From assembly GCA_001544655.2 (NCBI GenBank), contig FCOD02000003.1, positions 186,001 to 250,000 of the forward strand: a stretch of DNA of 64,000 bases. Reading direction: 5' to 3'. This document shows positions 1 through 8,780 of the stretch, piece after piece. A program made the translations under genes and the position numbers. The notes below the pieces were generated by a model. That model had not been told where the DNA came from. It ran no database searches and saw nothing but the letters and a program-made list of their open reading frames with translations. The DNA comes from Caballeronia turbans (GTDB lineage: Bacteria; Pseudomonadota; Gammaproteobacteria; Burkholderiales; Burkholderiaceae). How positions within the stretch are numbered: the stretch's first letter is position 1; each line of letters begins with the position of its first letter.

Positions 1-506
1 ACTGGATTCAAATCGGACGCAAAGCTTTCGAGTCCGAGGCGCTGGGCTTCGAGCGGCAAGGCCCCGCCTCCTGCGAAGGGGTCGTGCGTCGCTGGCAGGC
101 GAGAGGCATCGAAGAGCTCGGCCGCCTGAGGATGATTGCGGTTCAGCGCGCAGGTTTCACGCCAACTCTTCCATATTTCCTCCCGCGCTTCGTTGAGAAT
201 CTCTTCGTTGCCCGAGTTTTCCCAAAGCACCAGCCGGCGGATCAAGTTGAAAAGTCGCTCCCGTTCCTCCTGAGCCTTTTCTTTATTCACGCCACGCTGC
301 ATCGAGCGCTCAAAGCCGGGGTCATTGACCATCTGCGCAAAGATAACGGCCCGGGCGGCCGCCAGGGGGCGACGCGCCCACCAAAGGTGAAGCGTGGACG
401 GATGCCCGTGGCGGATCGATTTCTCGCGAGCGGCCGCGGCGTTGATGTCGTCGAGCGGCAGCGCGACTTCGATGAGTTTTTTCGGTTTCTTAATGGGCGT
501 GGTCAT
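1..506 (-). CDS. DUF1156-type adenine-specific DNA methylase, N-terminal part (cut by window edge)
   Basis: The frame opens with ATG at 506 and runs off the left edge without a stop, giving 168 complete codons. The first 65 or so residues (key stretch [19 protein letters not shown], about 35-53) match the DUF1156 domain. DPFAGGG at residues 142-148, followed by SDLNP near 165, is the SAM-binding motif I/II region of N6-adenine methylases. Full-length relatives are usually 900 residues or more, so most of the gene lies outside the window. A GAAGG Shine-Dalgarno sequence overlaps the stop of the upstream gene, and the gap between them is only 8 bases, so it is the third gene of the helicase operon. 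Inferred role: DNA modification in an anti-phage or restriction-like system. Family call is fairly sure; system identity is not. Confidence 0.85.
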   Translation of the reverse strand, partial: MTTPIKKPKKLIEVALPLDDINAAAAREKSIRHGHPSTLHLWWARRPLAAARAVIFAQMVNDPGFERSMQRGVNKEKAQEERERLFNLIRRLVLWENSGNEEILNEAREEIWKSWRETCALNRNHPQAAELFDASRLPATHDPFAGGGALPLEAQRLGLESFASDLNP

Positions 507-514
507 CTAAACCT

Positions 515-1036
515 TCAAAAATCGTCATACAGGGACTCGTCATGGACGAGCCGTTGGCCGACTGCATGCAGCGCGCCGCGCGTGAGCGACTCAAAGATCG
601 GGCTGGAATAGCCGTCGGCCCAGCGTTCGGCACGCAAAAGCGTGTGGACGTGGTGTCGCAATTCGAAAAAGGACCATGAGCCCACCGACTCCTCGACGCG
701 TTCGCCTGGCTCGACCGTCGGTCCGCTCGGCGCGAAGTCCGTGCACACAAATCCGCAGGCATAGGTTCCTTCGACGAACAGCCGGTATTCCGGCAACGCG
801 AAAAATTCCTCGTAGCGATCGAGGGGCAACCACTCGCGACTCGGCGTTGAAAAGTGGCGTAGCGCAGCCTTTTCCAAATGGTCGATCAGAAGCGCCAGCG
901 CTCGCGCCTGGTATTCGTTGACCGCGCTGCGTTTGCTCGCCGGCCGCCTGCGGATACGCTGTTGACGAAGGCCCGTCGCGAGCGCGGGCGACTGCGCCGT
1001 CAATTCGTTGCTGTCCGTTTCACGCTCGGCGTTCAT
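515..1036 (-). CDS. Hypothetical protein between helicase and DUF1156 methylase
   Basis: A 173-residue protein that I do not recognise. The first 35 residues are polar and Arg-rich, followed by a compact region with aromatic and acidic segments (for example [14 protein letters not shown] around 80-93) and an acidic end LYDDF. There is no signal peptide, membrane segment or obvious catalytic motif. Its ATG overlaps the helicase stop as ATGA, and its own stop lies 8 bases before the methylase start, so the three genes are almost certainly one translationally coupled operon. A role as specificity factor, adaptor or small regulator of the methylase/helicase pair is inferred only from position. 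Expression as a real gene is well supported by the coupling. Confidence 0.7.
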   Translation of the reverse strand: MNAERETDSNELTAQSPALATGLRQQRIRRRPASKRSAVNEYQARALALLIDHLEKAALRHFSTPSREWLPLDRYEEFFALPEYRLFVEGTYACGFVCTDFAPSGPTVEPGERVEESVGSWSFFELRHHVHTLLRAERWADGYSSPIFESLTRGALHAVGQRLVHDESLYDDF

Positions 1037-4000
1037 TCTCGGCCTCGGGCGCCTTTGCGCAATTTGGCGATGTCATAGTTGACACTGGTGGTCCCCCAAT
1101 CCGGCTCGCGCTGAAAAGGGTTTTGGATGTAAAGCGGAGGTTCCGCTGTCTCTCCGTCCACCATCACGATCGCCAAGAAAAATTTGTCGCCTTGGTTGAG
1201 GCCCTGAATGATCTCGTTGCTCGTGACGGTGATCGTCGTTTGGCCTTTGGCGCGCCCTTTGACTTCGATATGCCGGGGCTCAGACGTTGCGCCGTTGACC
1301 GCGGGCGGCTGAGAGGTGATGTCCCACCCAATGCACTGCGCGGACACGTCCTTAGTGGCGTTTCCCAACGCGTGCTCGGCGTCGAACACTGCTTGCATGG
1401 CGATCCGCTCGACGCGGCTGCGCGCCGCGGCGTCCACGGCCCAGGCCACGGTTTCCTCGGTCGGTTGTCGCTCGGCCCACAAAGCGGCCGGCAGCACGAG
1501 GGCGCCGCCGACGACCAAGGGCGTCGACGACACCACTTGCCGCATCGCCCGCAGCTCGCGCTCGCGGCTTTCCCGACGGGCGGTCAGCTCGTCGATTGTG
1601 CGCCGGACATTCTCCAACGGCAGCCGCGCGTCTTTGCCGGCCGCAAGATCCGCTTTGAGCTTGCTGTGCCGCTCCGACCAATGGTCGATCTCTTTGACCA
1701 GGCGCTCGTGAACGGCCGCCAACGTTTTGTCGACTTGCTGCTCTCGCCGTTGACGCGTCTCGGCCAAGTGCTCCGGCAACAGTTGCGTGGCCGCGTGCGC
1801 GATCGCTCGCGCTTCCAAATCGCGTTGAATCCAGGGCTGCGCCAGCACGTCTTGAACGCGCGCGCGGCCGGCGTCATCGATCGGAACCAAGTCCAAATGC
1901 GGCGCCCAACCGGCATTAGAAACAGCGCCCTGGGCATCGAGATAAACGAAGTGCAGGCGACGGGAAATGACGCGCTCGTCGGGCCCCGCCTCTTTGATGG
2001 CGTGATCGATCAAAAAGAGCGCTTTGGGCTCGTGTCCCGCGTCGTTGGGATCGACAAACAGGGCTCCGCGTTTAAGCGCGCCCCTGTGATCCGTCAAAAC
2101 CAAATCGGTGAGCGCCTGCATCAGCGGTTGGCCGGGGTGCAGAAGCGTCGCCATGGGCGCCTCGGGACGGTCGGCCAAGCGAATCCCGTTTTTTTCAAAG
2201 CAAACGCGCTCGTAGCTGCGCAACACAGGGTCCACCACGCGCGAGCTGCGCTGCGCGAGCAAGCGAGCGTGCTCGCGAATGGCCGCGGGCACAAACCGGA
2301 TCTCCGAGCGGCCGGCCTCACGCGCCTTCAGCGCGCCGCCGTATTGCTCAAAGGCCTGGGAGAAGAAAGAGCGGATGAAATAAGGCTGCAATTTGCGCGC
2401 TTCGGCCTTGTCCATCTCCTCCTTGACCGCGAACAAGCGCCGTTTGTCGATGATCTCCTCGGCCAGGGCGTTTCGATTCATGATGGCCTTGACGTGATCG
2501 GTGTCCAGCGCTCCATCCACTTGCTGAGTCAATCGCGCGCGCACCGCAGGATCCTCGCCATAACGAATTGCCTCGATCAAAAGATCGCGCAGGCTGCGCT
2601 CCTCGAAGACTTCGCCCAGGATGTCAAAGACACGCCCGCCCAAAGCGCCACGCTCGACATCCAATTTGGCCAACAATCGCTGGAAGACCTCGCCCTCGCG
2701 CGTTTCTGCCGCGACCAGGTTCCACAGGTGGCAGACTTCTGTTTGCCCGATCCGGTGAATGCGCCCAAAGCGCTGCTCCAACCGATTCGGATTCCACGGC
2801 AGGTCGTAGTTGACCATGAGGTTGGCGTTTTGCAGATTCACGCCTTCGCCCGCCGCGTCGGTCGCCAGCATGACCAGGGTATTGGCATCATTGCGAAAGA
2901 GCCCCTGAGCGCGCAGGCGTTCCTCGCGCCCCACGCCGCCGTGAATCTGCACCACCGCTTGGTCTTGCCCCAGCAGGCCGCCAATTTTGCCCGCCAGGTA
3001 GTCGAGTGTGTCGCGATGCTCGGTGAAGATGATGATCTTCCGTCGCCGGCCGTCGGCCGCGTGCATCGCAGGGTTGTTTTGCAGGATGCGCGACAGCTCA
3101 TCCCACTTGCGGTCGCGCTCAGAATGCGCCAAAGCCTTCGCCTGCTTTTCCAACGCGCCAAGCGTGAAAATTTCCGCTTCGAGCTGTTGGATGGTTTGCG
3201 CCGCGGTCGCTTGATCGACGACCTCTTCCTCAAACTCCTCGTAGCGCGACGGATCCAAGTCGTCTGCTGTGTCCCAGATGTCGCCAGCGAAGGCCGTCTC
3301 TCGAGTGGCGCTTCGCTGCCCGCTTTTCTCTTCTTCGACGCGGCGCACAAGTTTCTCCCGGCGCCGACGCAGCGACTGGTAGATCGCCGCCGGGCTTGAT
3401 GCGAGACGCCGTTGTAAGGCCGTGAGCGCGAATCCCACCGTGCCTTTGCGCTTGCCGTCGGCCAAGGCGTCCGCTCGGTTCATCTCCTCGCGCACGTAGT
3501 CGGTGACGCTTTGGTAGAGGGCTGCCTCGTCAGGCAACAACGAGTAGTTGACGGTGTAGGCGCGGCGCTCGGGGAACAACGGCGTGTTGTCGAATTTGAC
3601 CAGGTCTTCTTTAACCATTCGCCGCATCAAGTCCGATACGTCGACTTTCATCGCCCCGTCGCGGAACTTTCCGTGGAAGCGATCGGAGTCCAACAGCGAC
3701 ATGAAGAGCTGAAAGTCTTCTTCTTTGCCGTTGTGGGGCGTGGCCGTCATCAACAAAAAATGGCGCGAAATTTCGCCAAGGAGCTTGCCCAGTTTGAAGC
3801 GGCGCGTCTCGTTAATCTTCGCGCCATACCACGTGGCCGACAATTTATGCGCTTCGTCAACGACAACCAAATCCCATCGCGTCAAGGCGAGTTTCTCTTG
3901 CAGCTCGTCATTGCGCGCGAGCATGTCCAAGCGCGCGATCATCAGCTCTGTTTCTTCGAAGGGATTGGGGCCGCGGCTCATTTGCTCGAATTCACGAGAA

Positions 4001-4545
4001 AAAATCGCAAACTGCAGGCCGAATTTTTCGTCCAACTCCTCGCGCCACTGCTCGACCAGGCTGCCGGGCGACACGATCAACACGCGGCGGGCGTCGGCGC
4101 GCATCAGCAGCTCGCGAATCAGCAGCCCCGCCATGATGGTCTTGCCGGCGCCAGGGTCGTCCGCGAGCACGTAGCGCAGCGGCTGGCGCGGCAGCATGGA
4201 CTCGTAGACCGCCGTGATTTGATGAGGCAATGGCTCGACGTTGGAGGTGTGCACCGCCATCATCGGGTCGAAGAGGTGCGCCAGGCTGATGCGGCTCGCT
4301 TCGGTCGCCAATTTGAACGTCGCCCCGGAGGCGTCAAACGCCCAGGGCCGCTCGTCCTGCGCCAGCGCCAAGCCGGCTTCTTCATCCCGCAGGATCATCC
4401 GCTCCGCCAACCGCCCATCGTTCGTTTTGTAGACGACGGCGACGGCGTCAGGCCCGGACGGCTCCGCGCTCAACACCCGCGCAGCTTGCCCCGGCTCCAA
4501 GCCCGTCAAGACAGCGTTTTTGACAATTTGTTCGAGTTTGAGCAT
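1033..4545 (-). CDS. DEAH-box SNF2-like helicase with C-terminal DUF3883-like domain
   Basis: A 1170-residue superfamily 2 ATPase. Visible motifs are Walker A DDPGAGKT (129-136), DEAH (230-233), TATPHNG (267-273), and the C-terminal helicase half with GEGVNLQ and [10 protein letters not shown] (about 560-600). The last 110 residues contain a RHIEVKGRA segment typical of DUF3883, a nuclease-fold-related domain often found at the end of defence helicases. The middle is a long helical region. Family knowledge: such proteins translocate on DNA in phage-defence islands near methylases. It is the first gene of the operon with the two genes above. No strong Shine-Dalgarno sequence precedes the ATG. 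The start is the first ATG after a non-coding stretch and gives a normal N terminus. Function in defence is inferred. Confidence 0.88.
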   Translation of the reverse strand: MLKLEQIVKNAVLTGLEPGQAARVLSAEPSGPDAVAVVYKTNDGRLAERMILRDEEAGLALAQDERPWAFDASGATFKLATEASRISLAHLFDPMMAVHTSNVEPLPHQITAVYESMLPRQPLRYVLADDPGAGKTIMAGLLIRELLMRADARRVLIVSPGSLVEQWREELDEKFGLQFAIFSREFEQMSRGPNPFEETELMIARLDMLARNDELQEKLALTRWDLVVVDEAHKLSATWYGAKINETRRFKLGKLLGEISRHFLLMTATPHNGKEEDFQLFMSLLDSDRFHGKFRDGAMKVDVSDLMRRMVKEDLVKFDNTPLFPERRAYTVNYSLLPDEAALYQSVTDYVREEMNRADALADGKRKGTVGFALTALQRRLASSPAAIYQSLRRRREKLVRRVEEEKSGQRSATRETAFAGDIWDTADDLDPSRYEEFEEEVVDQATAAQTIQQLEAEIFTLGALEKQAKALAHSERDRKWDELSRILQNNPAMHAADGRRRKIIIFTEHRDTLDYLAGKIGGLLGQDQAVVQIHGGVGREERLRAQGLFRNDANTLVMLATDAAGEGVNLQNANLMVNYDLPWNPNRLEQRFGRIHRIGQTEVCHLWNLVAAETREGEVFQRLLAKLDVERGALGGRVFDILGEVFEERSLRDLLIEAIRYGEDPAVRARLTQQVDGALDTDHVKAIMNRNALAEEIIDKRRLFAVKEEMDKAEARKLQPYFIRSFFSQAFEQYGGALKAREAGRSEIRFVPAAIREHARLLAQRSSRVVDPVLRSYERVCFEKNGIRLADRPEAPMATLLHPGQPLMQALTDLVLTDHRGALKRGALFVDPNDAGHEPKALFLIDHAIKEAGPDERVISRRLHFVYLDAQGAVSNAGWAPHLDLVPIDDAGRARVQDVLAQPWIQRDLEARAIAHAATQLLPEHLAETRQRREQQVDKTLAAVHERLVKEIDHWSERHSKLKADLAAGKDARLPLENVRRTIDELTARRESRERELRAMRQVVSSTPLVVGGALVLPAALWAERQPTEETVAWAVDAAARSRVERIAMQAVFDAEHALGNATKDVSAQCIGWDITSQPPAVNGATSEPRHIEVKGRAKGQTTITVTSNEIIQGLNQGDKFFLAIVMVDGETAEPPLYIQNPFQREPDWGTTSVNYDIAKLRKGARGRE

Positions 4546-4573
4546 CGGCGCTTGAAAAGGTCACAAGAAAGGA

Positions 4574-4588
4574 CGGCATATTTTGCCG
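4574..4588 (-). promoter_or_regulatory. Inverted repeat upstream of the helicase operon (possible operator)
   Basis: CGGCA-TATTT-TGCCG forms a perfect 5-base inverted repeat 29 bases upstream of the helicase ATG. It sits in an A/T-rich spot where a minus-strand promoter is expected. It could be a regulator site or part of a short leader hairpin. No known consensus is matched. Confidence 0.3.
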
Positions 4589-5175
4589 CGTCAGGCAGAG
4601 CGCAAAGCTACAAATTATCGCGCAATTTCGTCGGGCGAATGCCGGCCGAGTCGATTTTTAGCAACTGCCTGGCGCTCACCATTTTCGGTTCGCTTTGGAT
4701 GAAGCTGATCGCGGCGTCAAACGGTCCTGGTGTTTAGGAGCTACGGCGCCACACCAGACGGATGCCTCGACTAAACACTGGCAATGCGGATCGGGATGTC
4801 AGGCGAAGACACGGGCAAAGGCTGGCAGCGCGAGTAAGCTTAAGACCGGTGCGTCAAGGCCAATTCAGAAACGCGCTGCCACGCGCAGGGAGCGAACATC
4901 GTGCTCGGAATCGTCAAAAGCCGCGGTCGCTACGAAGTCGAACGCCCCAGGCGTGCTTGTGATAGTCATGCGCCCGGCTCCCCTGTGGACGGGGGACTCG
5001 ACGTTCTGGCTCGTTGTGTGCCCGCGTTTGTCCGGCGATATGAAACTTAAAAGTGGAATCTGCGCGAAAGTCGGGAGGCGCCACGTCTGATCTCCGAGTC
5101 CTCGGGAAGCATCCTTCGTTTCGCAGTCAGCAATGCTGTTTCGAACGATTGTCACGTAGTCGGAAGGAGGGAGCC
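4589..5175. other. Non-coding or decayed stretch between helicase operon and prophage remnant
   Basis: About 590 bases with no convincing gene. Frames on both strands lack recognisable protein motifs and good ribosome-binding sites. The stretch must contain the promoter of the minus-strand helicase operon and the upstream signals of the terminase-like remnant. It may be decayed mobile-element DNA, but no inverted terminal repeats or transposase fragment were recognised. Confidence 0.4.
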
Positions 5176-5490
5176 GTGAGTGGACGAAATTCCAATCAAA
5201 TCGGGCAGAAAGCCAGCTTTGAGGATGCAAGCGTGATGAGAAACTTGACCCCAGCTGCCGTAGCTCACTGGCCGGTTGCTATCAGGCAGTTGCGCGATGC
5301 CGACGTGTTGGATGCTGTGGACGCCCGTTCGTTGGCGTCATACTGCGAAGCGTTCGCGCGGTGGTGCGCGGCGGGCGAGGAAGTCGCGAAAATGTTAATC
5401 GAGTTTGGCGTGGCGTCAGGCCGTCGGGTGCAACAGCAGACCGGTCCTTCTCAGGGGGCCAATAGCCGTGGAGTGGTGGGCATCAGGACG
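5176..5490 (+). pseudogene. Truncated P27-type phage terminase small subunit
   Basis: GTG at 5176 is preceded by a very strong Shine-Dalgarno sequence (GGAAGGAGGGA). The product begins with a short GRNSN-type basic start, then a helical stretch (AVAHWPVAIRQLRDADVLDA, SLASYCEAFARWCAAGEEV) that fits the P27 family of phage terminase small subunits, which bind pac/cos DNA. P27 proteins normally continue with a second conserved helical block (NPALS...RKAAE type). Here the frame instead passes through an unrelated linker directly into an AlpA-like sequence with no stop. I read it as a deletion product that removed the 3' part of the terminase gene. It is evidence for an old prophage at this site. 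Confidence 0.55.
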
Positions 5491-5712
5491 ATGACTGAAC
5501 CGATTCGACGAGAGCCGAAAGCGATCATGCGCCTCGGGGAGGTCAAGGGCGAAACGGGTCTTTCCCGGTCAACCATTTACAGCCGCATGAAGGCCGGGAC
5601 TTTTCCCGCTGCAGTGAGGCTCGGCGCGCGGTCGGTCGGATGGCGCGTAGCCGACATTGAAGCATTTCTGGCGTCCCCTTCGGGCTACAAAACAACTACC
5701 GGTGGCACCTGA
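5491..5712 (+). CDS. AlpA-family phage transcriptional regulator
   Basis: A 73-residue protein from ATG 5491. It contains the AlpA-type winged MerR/excisionase helix-turn-helix: IMRLGEVKGETGLSRSTIYS (12-31), then KAGTFPAAVRLGARSVGWR and the closing helix DIEAFLASP. AlpA proteins activate integrase or excision genes of prophages and islands. The reading frame is continuous with the truncated terminase upstream, so an alternative is one 178-residue fusion product starting at 5176. A start at 5491 gives a full normal AlpA length. No integrase is visible nearby; it could lie beyond the left edge or have been lost. Confidence 0.75.
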   Translation: MTEPIRREPKAIMRLGEVKGETGLSRSTIYSRMKAGTFPAAVRLGARSVGWRVADIEAFLASPSGYKTTTGGT

Positions 5713-5986
5713 CGGCCGGCGGTTGGTGGAGCTGCCCAGTTGTTTGCGGACGGTGGGCGGAATGGCCGCGGCAATGCCCAGGCGGCGTCGGGGCAGGCTG
5801 ATCGCGGTCGTGTATGCGTCATCAAACTGATGCAAGGTGGTTGCGACTGGTGTTATTTTGCGGCATGCGAAGCGGGCTGCTGGGTGGGCAGGTTGCGGAT
5901 AGGCAGCAATTACTGATGTGTTGTGTCACATTCAGGTGTCCCGTTTCATTGGCTAAACTAGCCCCAAGCAAGACCGGCAACTGTCT

Positions 5987-6066
5987 GGATAGGTTGGTAG
6001 CTCAGCTGGGAGAGGGTCGCGTTCGCAATGCGAAGGTCGGGAGTTCGATCCTCCTCCTCTCCACCA
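5987..6066 (+). tRNA. tRNA-Ala-like sequence (CGC anticodon) with defective 5' acceptor; probable attachment-site scar
   Basis: From the D stem GCTC at 6000 to the CCA at 6064-6066 this reads as a tRNA: D arm, anticodon stem TCGCG/TGCGA with loop TTCGCAA (anticodon CGC, alanine), variable loop, T arm GGGAG-TTCGATC-CTCCT, acceptor strand CCTCTCC, A, CCA. The 5' side does not fit. The best partner, GGATAGG at 5987-5993, has one mismatch (T4 with C69), and six bases rather than two separate it from the D stem, giving 80 nt. It sits exactly between prophage-like DNA and the first core gene and is followed by a terminator. Either it is an aberrant functional tRNA or the 3'-derived copy left by island integration; I favour the latter. 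Confidence 0.5.
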
Positions 6067-6074
6067 CGAATCCA

Positions 6075-6104
6075 AAGGGCTCGGCTTGAACGCCAAGCCC
6101 TTTT
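6075..6104 (+). terminator. Intrinsic terminator after the tRNA-like sequence
   Basis: AAGGGCT and AAGCCCTT arms with a second short inner pairing are followed by a TTTT tract at 6101-6104, 9 bases after the CCA end. This is typical for a tRNA transcription unit. Confidence 0.6.
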
Positions 6105-6177
6105 CCATTTGTTCCCCCACCCGCCTCCTTCCCCATTCGCGCTAGACTCAATCTCACATCGACTGTGCGAGGGCGAC

Positions 6178-6585
6178 ATGCACTTCAACATCCGCGGAAT
6201 CGATCACGTCGTGATCCGCTGCGCCGATCTCGACAACATGGTGAATTTCTATCGCACCGTGCTGGGCTGTCCAGTGGAGAAAGAACAGCGCGATCTGGGC
6301 CTCGTGCAAATGCGCGCGGGCCGTTCGCTGATCGATCTACTGGCCGTCGGTGCGAAGATCGATCGGCCCGAGAGCGGCCAGCCCGGCAAAGGCCGCAACA
6401 TGGATCATCTTTGCGTGCGCGTCGAGCCGTTCGATGCGGATGCGTTACGCGCGCATCTTGAAAAGCACGGCGCGCGCATCGGGGAAAACGCACGGCGCTA
6501 TGGTGCCGAAGGTTTCGGCCCGTCTCTCTATCTGTTCGATCCCGAAGGCAACATGGTGGAGCTCAAAGGTCCGCCGGAAGCCTGA
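6178..6585 (+). CDS. VOC-family (glyoxalase/bleomycin-resistance fold) protein
   Basis: A 135-residue protein with the vicinal-oxygen-chelate fold: start GIDHVVIRCADLDNMVNFYR with the metal-binding His, a middle NMDHLCVRVEPFD with a second His, and FDPEGNMVELKG at the end with the terminal Glu. These are the usual metal ligands of the family. Members include glyoxalase I, dioxygenases and resistance proteins; the substrate cannot be told from sequence. It is convergent with yaeQ, with only 10 bases between the stops. This is the first core gene right of the island boundary. Confidence 0.88.
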   Translation: MHFNIRGIDHVVIRCADLDNMVNFYRTVLGCPVEKEQRDLGLVQMRAGRSLIDLLAVGAKIDRPESGQPGKGRNMDHLCVRVEPFDADALRAHLEKHGARIGENARRYGAEGFGPSLYLFDPEGNMVELKGPPEA

Positions 6586-6595
6586 ACGTCGACCT

Positions 6596-7147
6596 TCAGG
6601 CCGACCCCGCCTTGAGCACGTTCCAACGAATCGCAACCGGATCGACGGTCTCGCTGCTCAGCGTCACGTCCCCGTCCTGCACCATCAATTGCAAACGCAT
6701 CGTCCGTTCGGCCAGCCTGCCGAGCGCTTCGGCGACGCCATCGGCGAGGGACCACACGGTCACGTTCTGTAGCCGCTCGACCTTACCCTTCACGCCGTTC
6801 CACCAGATGTCAGCGGTCTTGCCGGCATAAGCGATGACGATCACGCGCTCCGAGCGCCCGCTCGCTTTCGAAATGCGCCGTTCGTCGGGCTGGCCGACCT
6901 CGATCCAGGCTTGAATCTGGCCGGTGAGATCTTTCTGCCAGAGATCGGGTTCGTCGGTATCCGAGAGGCCTTTGCAGAATTCGAGTCGCTCGTCGGCGAA
7001 CAGCCCGAAGGCGGCGACGCGAACCATCATTCGCTCGTCGGTCTCCGATGGATGGCGTGCAATAGTCAGGGAATGATCGCCGTAGTAGTGGCGGTCCATG
7101 TCGGCAACTTGAAGGTCGGCCTTGTAAATCGTGGATTTGAGAGCCAT
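6596..7147 (-). CDS. yaeQ: YaeQ family protein
   Basis: A 183-residue protein with the YaeQ start MALKSTIYKADLQVADMDRH and the LSDTDEPDLWQKD segment, which contains the acidic residues of the PD-(D/E)XK nuclease-like fold known for this family. The cellular role is not established; it was reported as a high-copy suppressor of RfaH loss in enterics. It stands alone and is convergent with the VOC gene. Length is as expected. The ribosome-binding site is weak, but the ATG gives the conserved N terminus. Confidence 0.9.
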   Translation of the reverse strand: MALKSTIYKADLQVADMDRHYYGDHSLTIARHPSETDERMMVRVAAFGLFADERLEFCKGLSDTDEPDLWQKDLTGQIQAWIEVGQPDERRISKASGRSERVIVIAYAGKTADIWWNGVKGKVERLQNVTVWSLADGVAEALGRLAERTMRLQLMVQDGDVTLSSETVDPVAIRWNVLKAGSA

Positions 7148-7409
7148 TCAGCATGAGGCGCCGGTTTTTTGGCCGGCGAAAAAGGAATATCGGAACGCTC
7201 CGTTCGATGGGCGCGCGAAACCGATATTGTGCGGCGAATCGATGGAAATGTGGAAGGCAGCCGGAGACGCGCGCTCGAGAGCGCGGCGCAGAGCGATGCG
7301 CACGAATGCAGCGTCGAATTACGTCCAACGATTAATTTGCGGGAAAATCGAAGCGCCGACGCGATTAGAAATCGCGCCGAACTGCCGGCACGGGAAACGC
7401 GAAAAACGC

Positions 7410-7754
7410 TTATTGATCGATGAACCGATCCGCGGTCCACATTCCTTGCGTGTCGCTATTGGCGGCGTTGACGAATTCGACGTCATGGCCCACCACGCGA
7501 ATCACGCGAAAATGCGAATCGACCGGAGTCGAAATACATTCGAATCCCTCGAAAAATTGCTGCATTTTCTGATGCTCGCCGGCTCTCGCATGCTGGTCGG
7601 CCGAATCGAACTTGTCTTTGGACAAGCAGCCATACGAATTGGGACGGAACGTGAAGGTCTGCTGAGCCTGTATGACGCTGTCTTGAGCCTGCACTGCGGA
7701 AACGACTGCGAACAAACCCATCATCGCAAAAAGAGCACCGGCGCGTTTCTGCAT
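7410..7754 (-). CDS. Small secreted hypothetical protein
   Basis: A 114-residue protein. The start at 7754 is chosen because GGAGG lies 6 bases upstream; an ATG 30 bases earlier lacks such a site. MQKRAG followed by ALFAMMGLFAVVSAVQAQ is a clear Sec signal peptide (cleavage after VQAQ or AQA). The mature part is about 90 residues with two cysteines (CLSKDK and FECIST) that could form a disulfide. No family recognised. It is a single-gene unit, with non-coding stretches of 262 bases on the yaeQ side and 399 bases upstream. Confidence 0.65.
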   Translation of the reverse strand: MQKRAGALFAMMGLFAVVSAVQAQDSVIQAQQTFTFRPNSYGCLSKDKFDSADQHARAGEHQKMQQFFEGFECISTPVDSHFRVIRVVGHDVEFVNAANSDTQGMWTADRFIDQ

Positions 7755-8153
7755 GTATAGCCTCCTAACGAAGCCGTTTCGCAATTAGCTATGTATTTAA
7801 AAGCGGATCACCGCAAGACTCATGCTAGATGAGTCAGCCTAACTTGCAAGCATATGTTGTGTGCGGCTGCAACAAGTCAGAATGTCGCAGGTCTATACGG
7901 CGACGCGAGCAAATCGCGGATTAAAAAAAATCGTCGAATTTACGCTTTCAGGAGAATGAAAGCCCACATTTGGAGTCGCGAAAGTGTCGCAATTTGCTTC
8001 CGCGCGTTTTTTGGTGCGGCGCATTAAACACGGGTGAGGTGTGCCCGACAGTTCACGATCGGCGTGGCGTGCGACGTCAAGCTGGCCGAACGGCCTCTTG
8101 CAAGCGATCCGCGTTCATGGATAAATCGACGCATCGAACTCAGGAGAACAAGG
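7755..8153. other. Non-coding stretch between divergent genes
   Basis: About 400 bases with A/T-rich patches (a run of A around 7923-7930). It must hold the promoters of the secreted-protein gene on the minus strand and of the LysE/SnoaL pair on the plus strand. No RNA gene or coding frame is recognised. Confidence 0.4.
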
Positions 8154-8780
8154 ATGACCCTCGCCCAATGGCTGCCGTTCGCGATCGCGTCGGCGATTCT
8201 CGTCGCGATTCCCGGCCCGACCGTGCTGCTCGTCGTGTCCTACGCGCTCGGCCACGGCCGCAAGTACGCCTTTGCGACGACCCTCGGCGTCGCGCTCGGC
8301 GACCTTACCGCGATGACCGCGTCGATGCTCGGGCTCGGCGTGCTGCTGGCGGCATCGGCTGAATTGTTCATGGTGGTGAAGTGGATCGGCGCGGCGTATC
8401 TCGTCTACCTCGGCATCAAGTTGTGGAACGCGCCCGTCGTCGATGCGGACGCCGTCCAGCCCACCGGCGACCTGCGCACGAGCCGCATCATGGCGCACGC
8501 CTACGCTGTCACCACGCTGAATCCGAAGAGCATCATCTTTTTTGTCGCGTTCGTACCGCAATTCGTCGATCCGCATACGGCGAGTGTGTCCCAGATCGCG
8601 ATTCTCGAAGCGACCTTCGTCGGCCTCGCGGCGGCCAACGCATTCGCGTACGCGCTGCTCGCGTCGGGAGCACGCAAGGCGATTCGCAAGGCTTCCGTGC
8701 AGCGCGCCGTGAACCGCACGGGCGGCGCGCTGCTGATGGGCGCGGGCGTTTTCGCGGCGGCGTGGAAGAAGGCAACGTGA
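8154..8780 (+). CDS. LysE/RhtB family amino-acid exporter
   Basis: A 208-residue inner-membrane protein. ATG 8154 follows CAGGAGAACAAGG, and an upstream in-frame extension is not hydrophobic. N-terminal AIASAILVAIPGPTVLLVVS contains the family PGP motif, the middle has GAAYLVYLGIKLW, and NPKSIIFFVAFVPQFV is the second hallmark. Six membrane segments are expected. Family role: export of amino acids, homoserine lactone-like compounds or related metabolites. Its stop overlaps the next gene's GTG (GTGA), so the two are coupled. Confidence 0.9.
   Translation: MTLAQWLPFAIASAILVAIPGPTVLLVVSYALGHGRKYAFATTLGVALGDLTAMTASMLGLGVLLAASAELFMVVKWIGAAYLVYLGIKLWNAPVVDADAVQPTGDLRTSRIMAHAYAVTTLNPKSIIFFVAFVPQFVDPHTASVSQIAILEATFVGLAAANAFAYALLASGARKAIRKASVQRAVNRTGGALLMGAGVFAAAWKKAT

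Noticed and set aside
1123-3399. A 758-codon open frame on the plus strand opposite the helicase
   Set aside because: It is the antisense shadow of a gene with clear helicase motifs; the product is Arg/His-rich with no known domain and no ribosome-binding site.
3511-4737. A 408-codon plus-strand frame opposite the helicase 5' part
   Set aside because: Mostly antisense of the helicase; the end beyond 4545 has no recognisable protein features.
4865-5230. A 121-codon minus-strand frame upstream of the prophage remnant
   Set aside because: No ribosome-binding site or motif, and it overlaps the well-supported start at 5176 on the other strand.
5569-5835. An 88-codon minus-strand frame over the alpA 3' end
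   Set aside because: Overlaps alpA and shows no family; its first 40 residues looked protein-like but could not be assigned.
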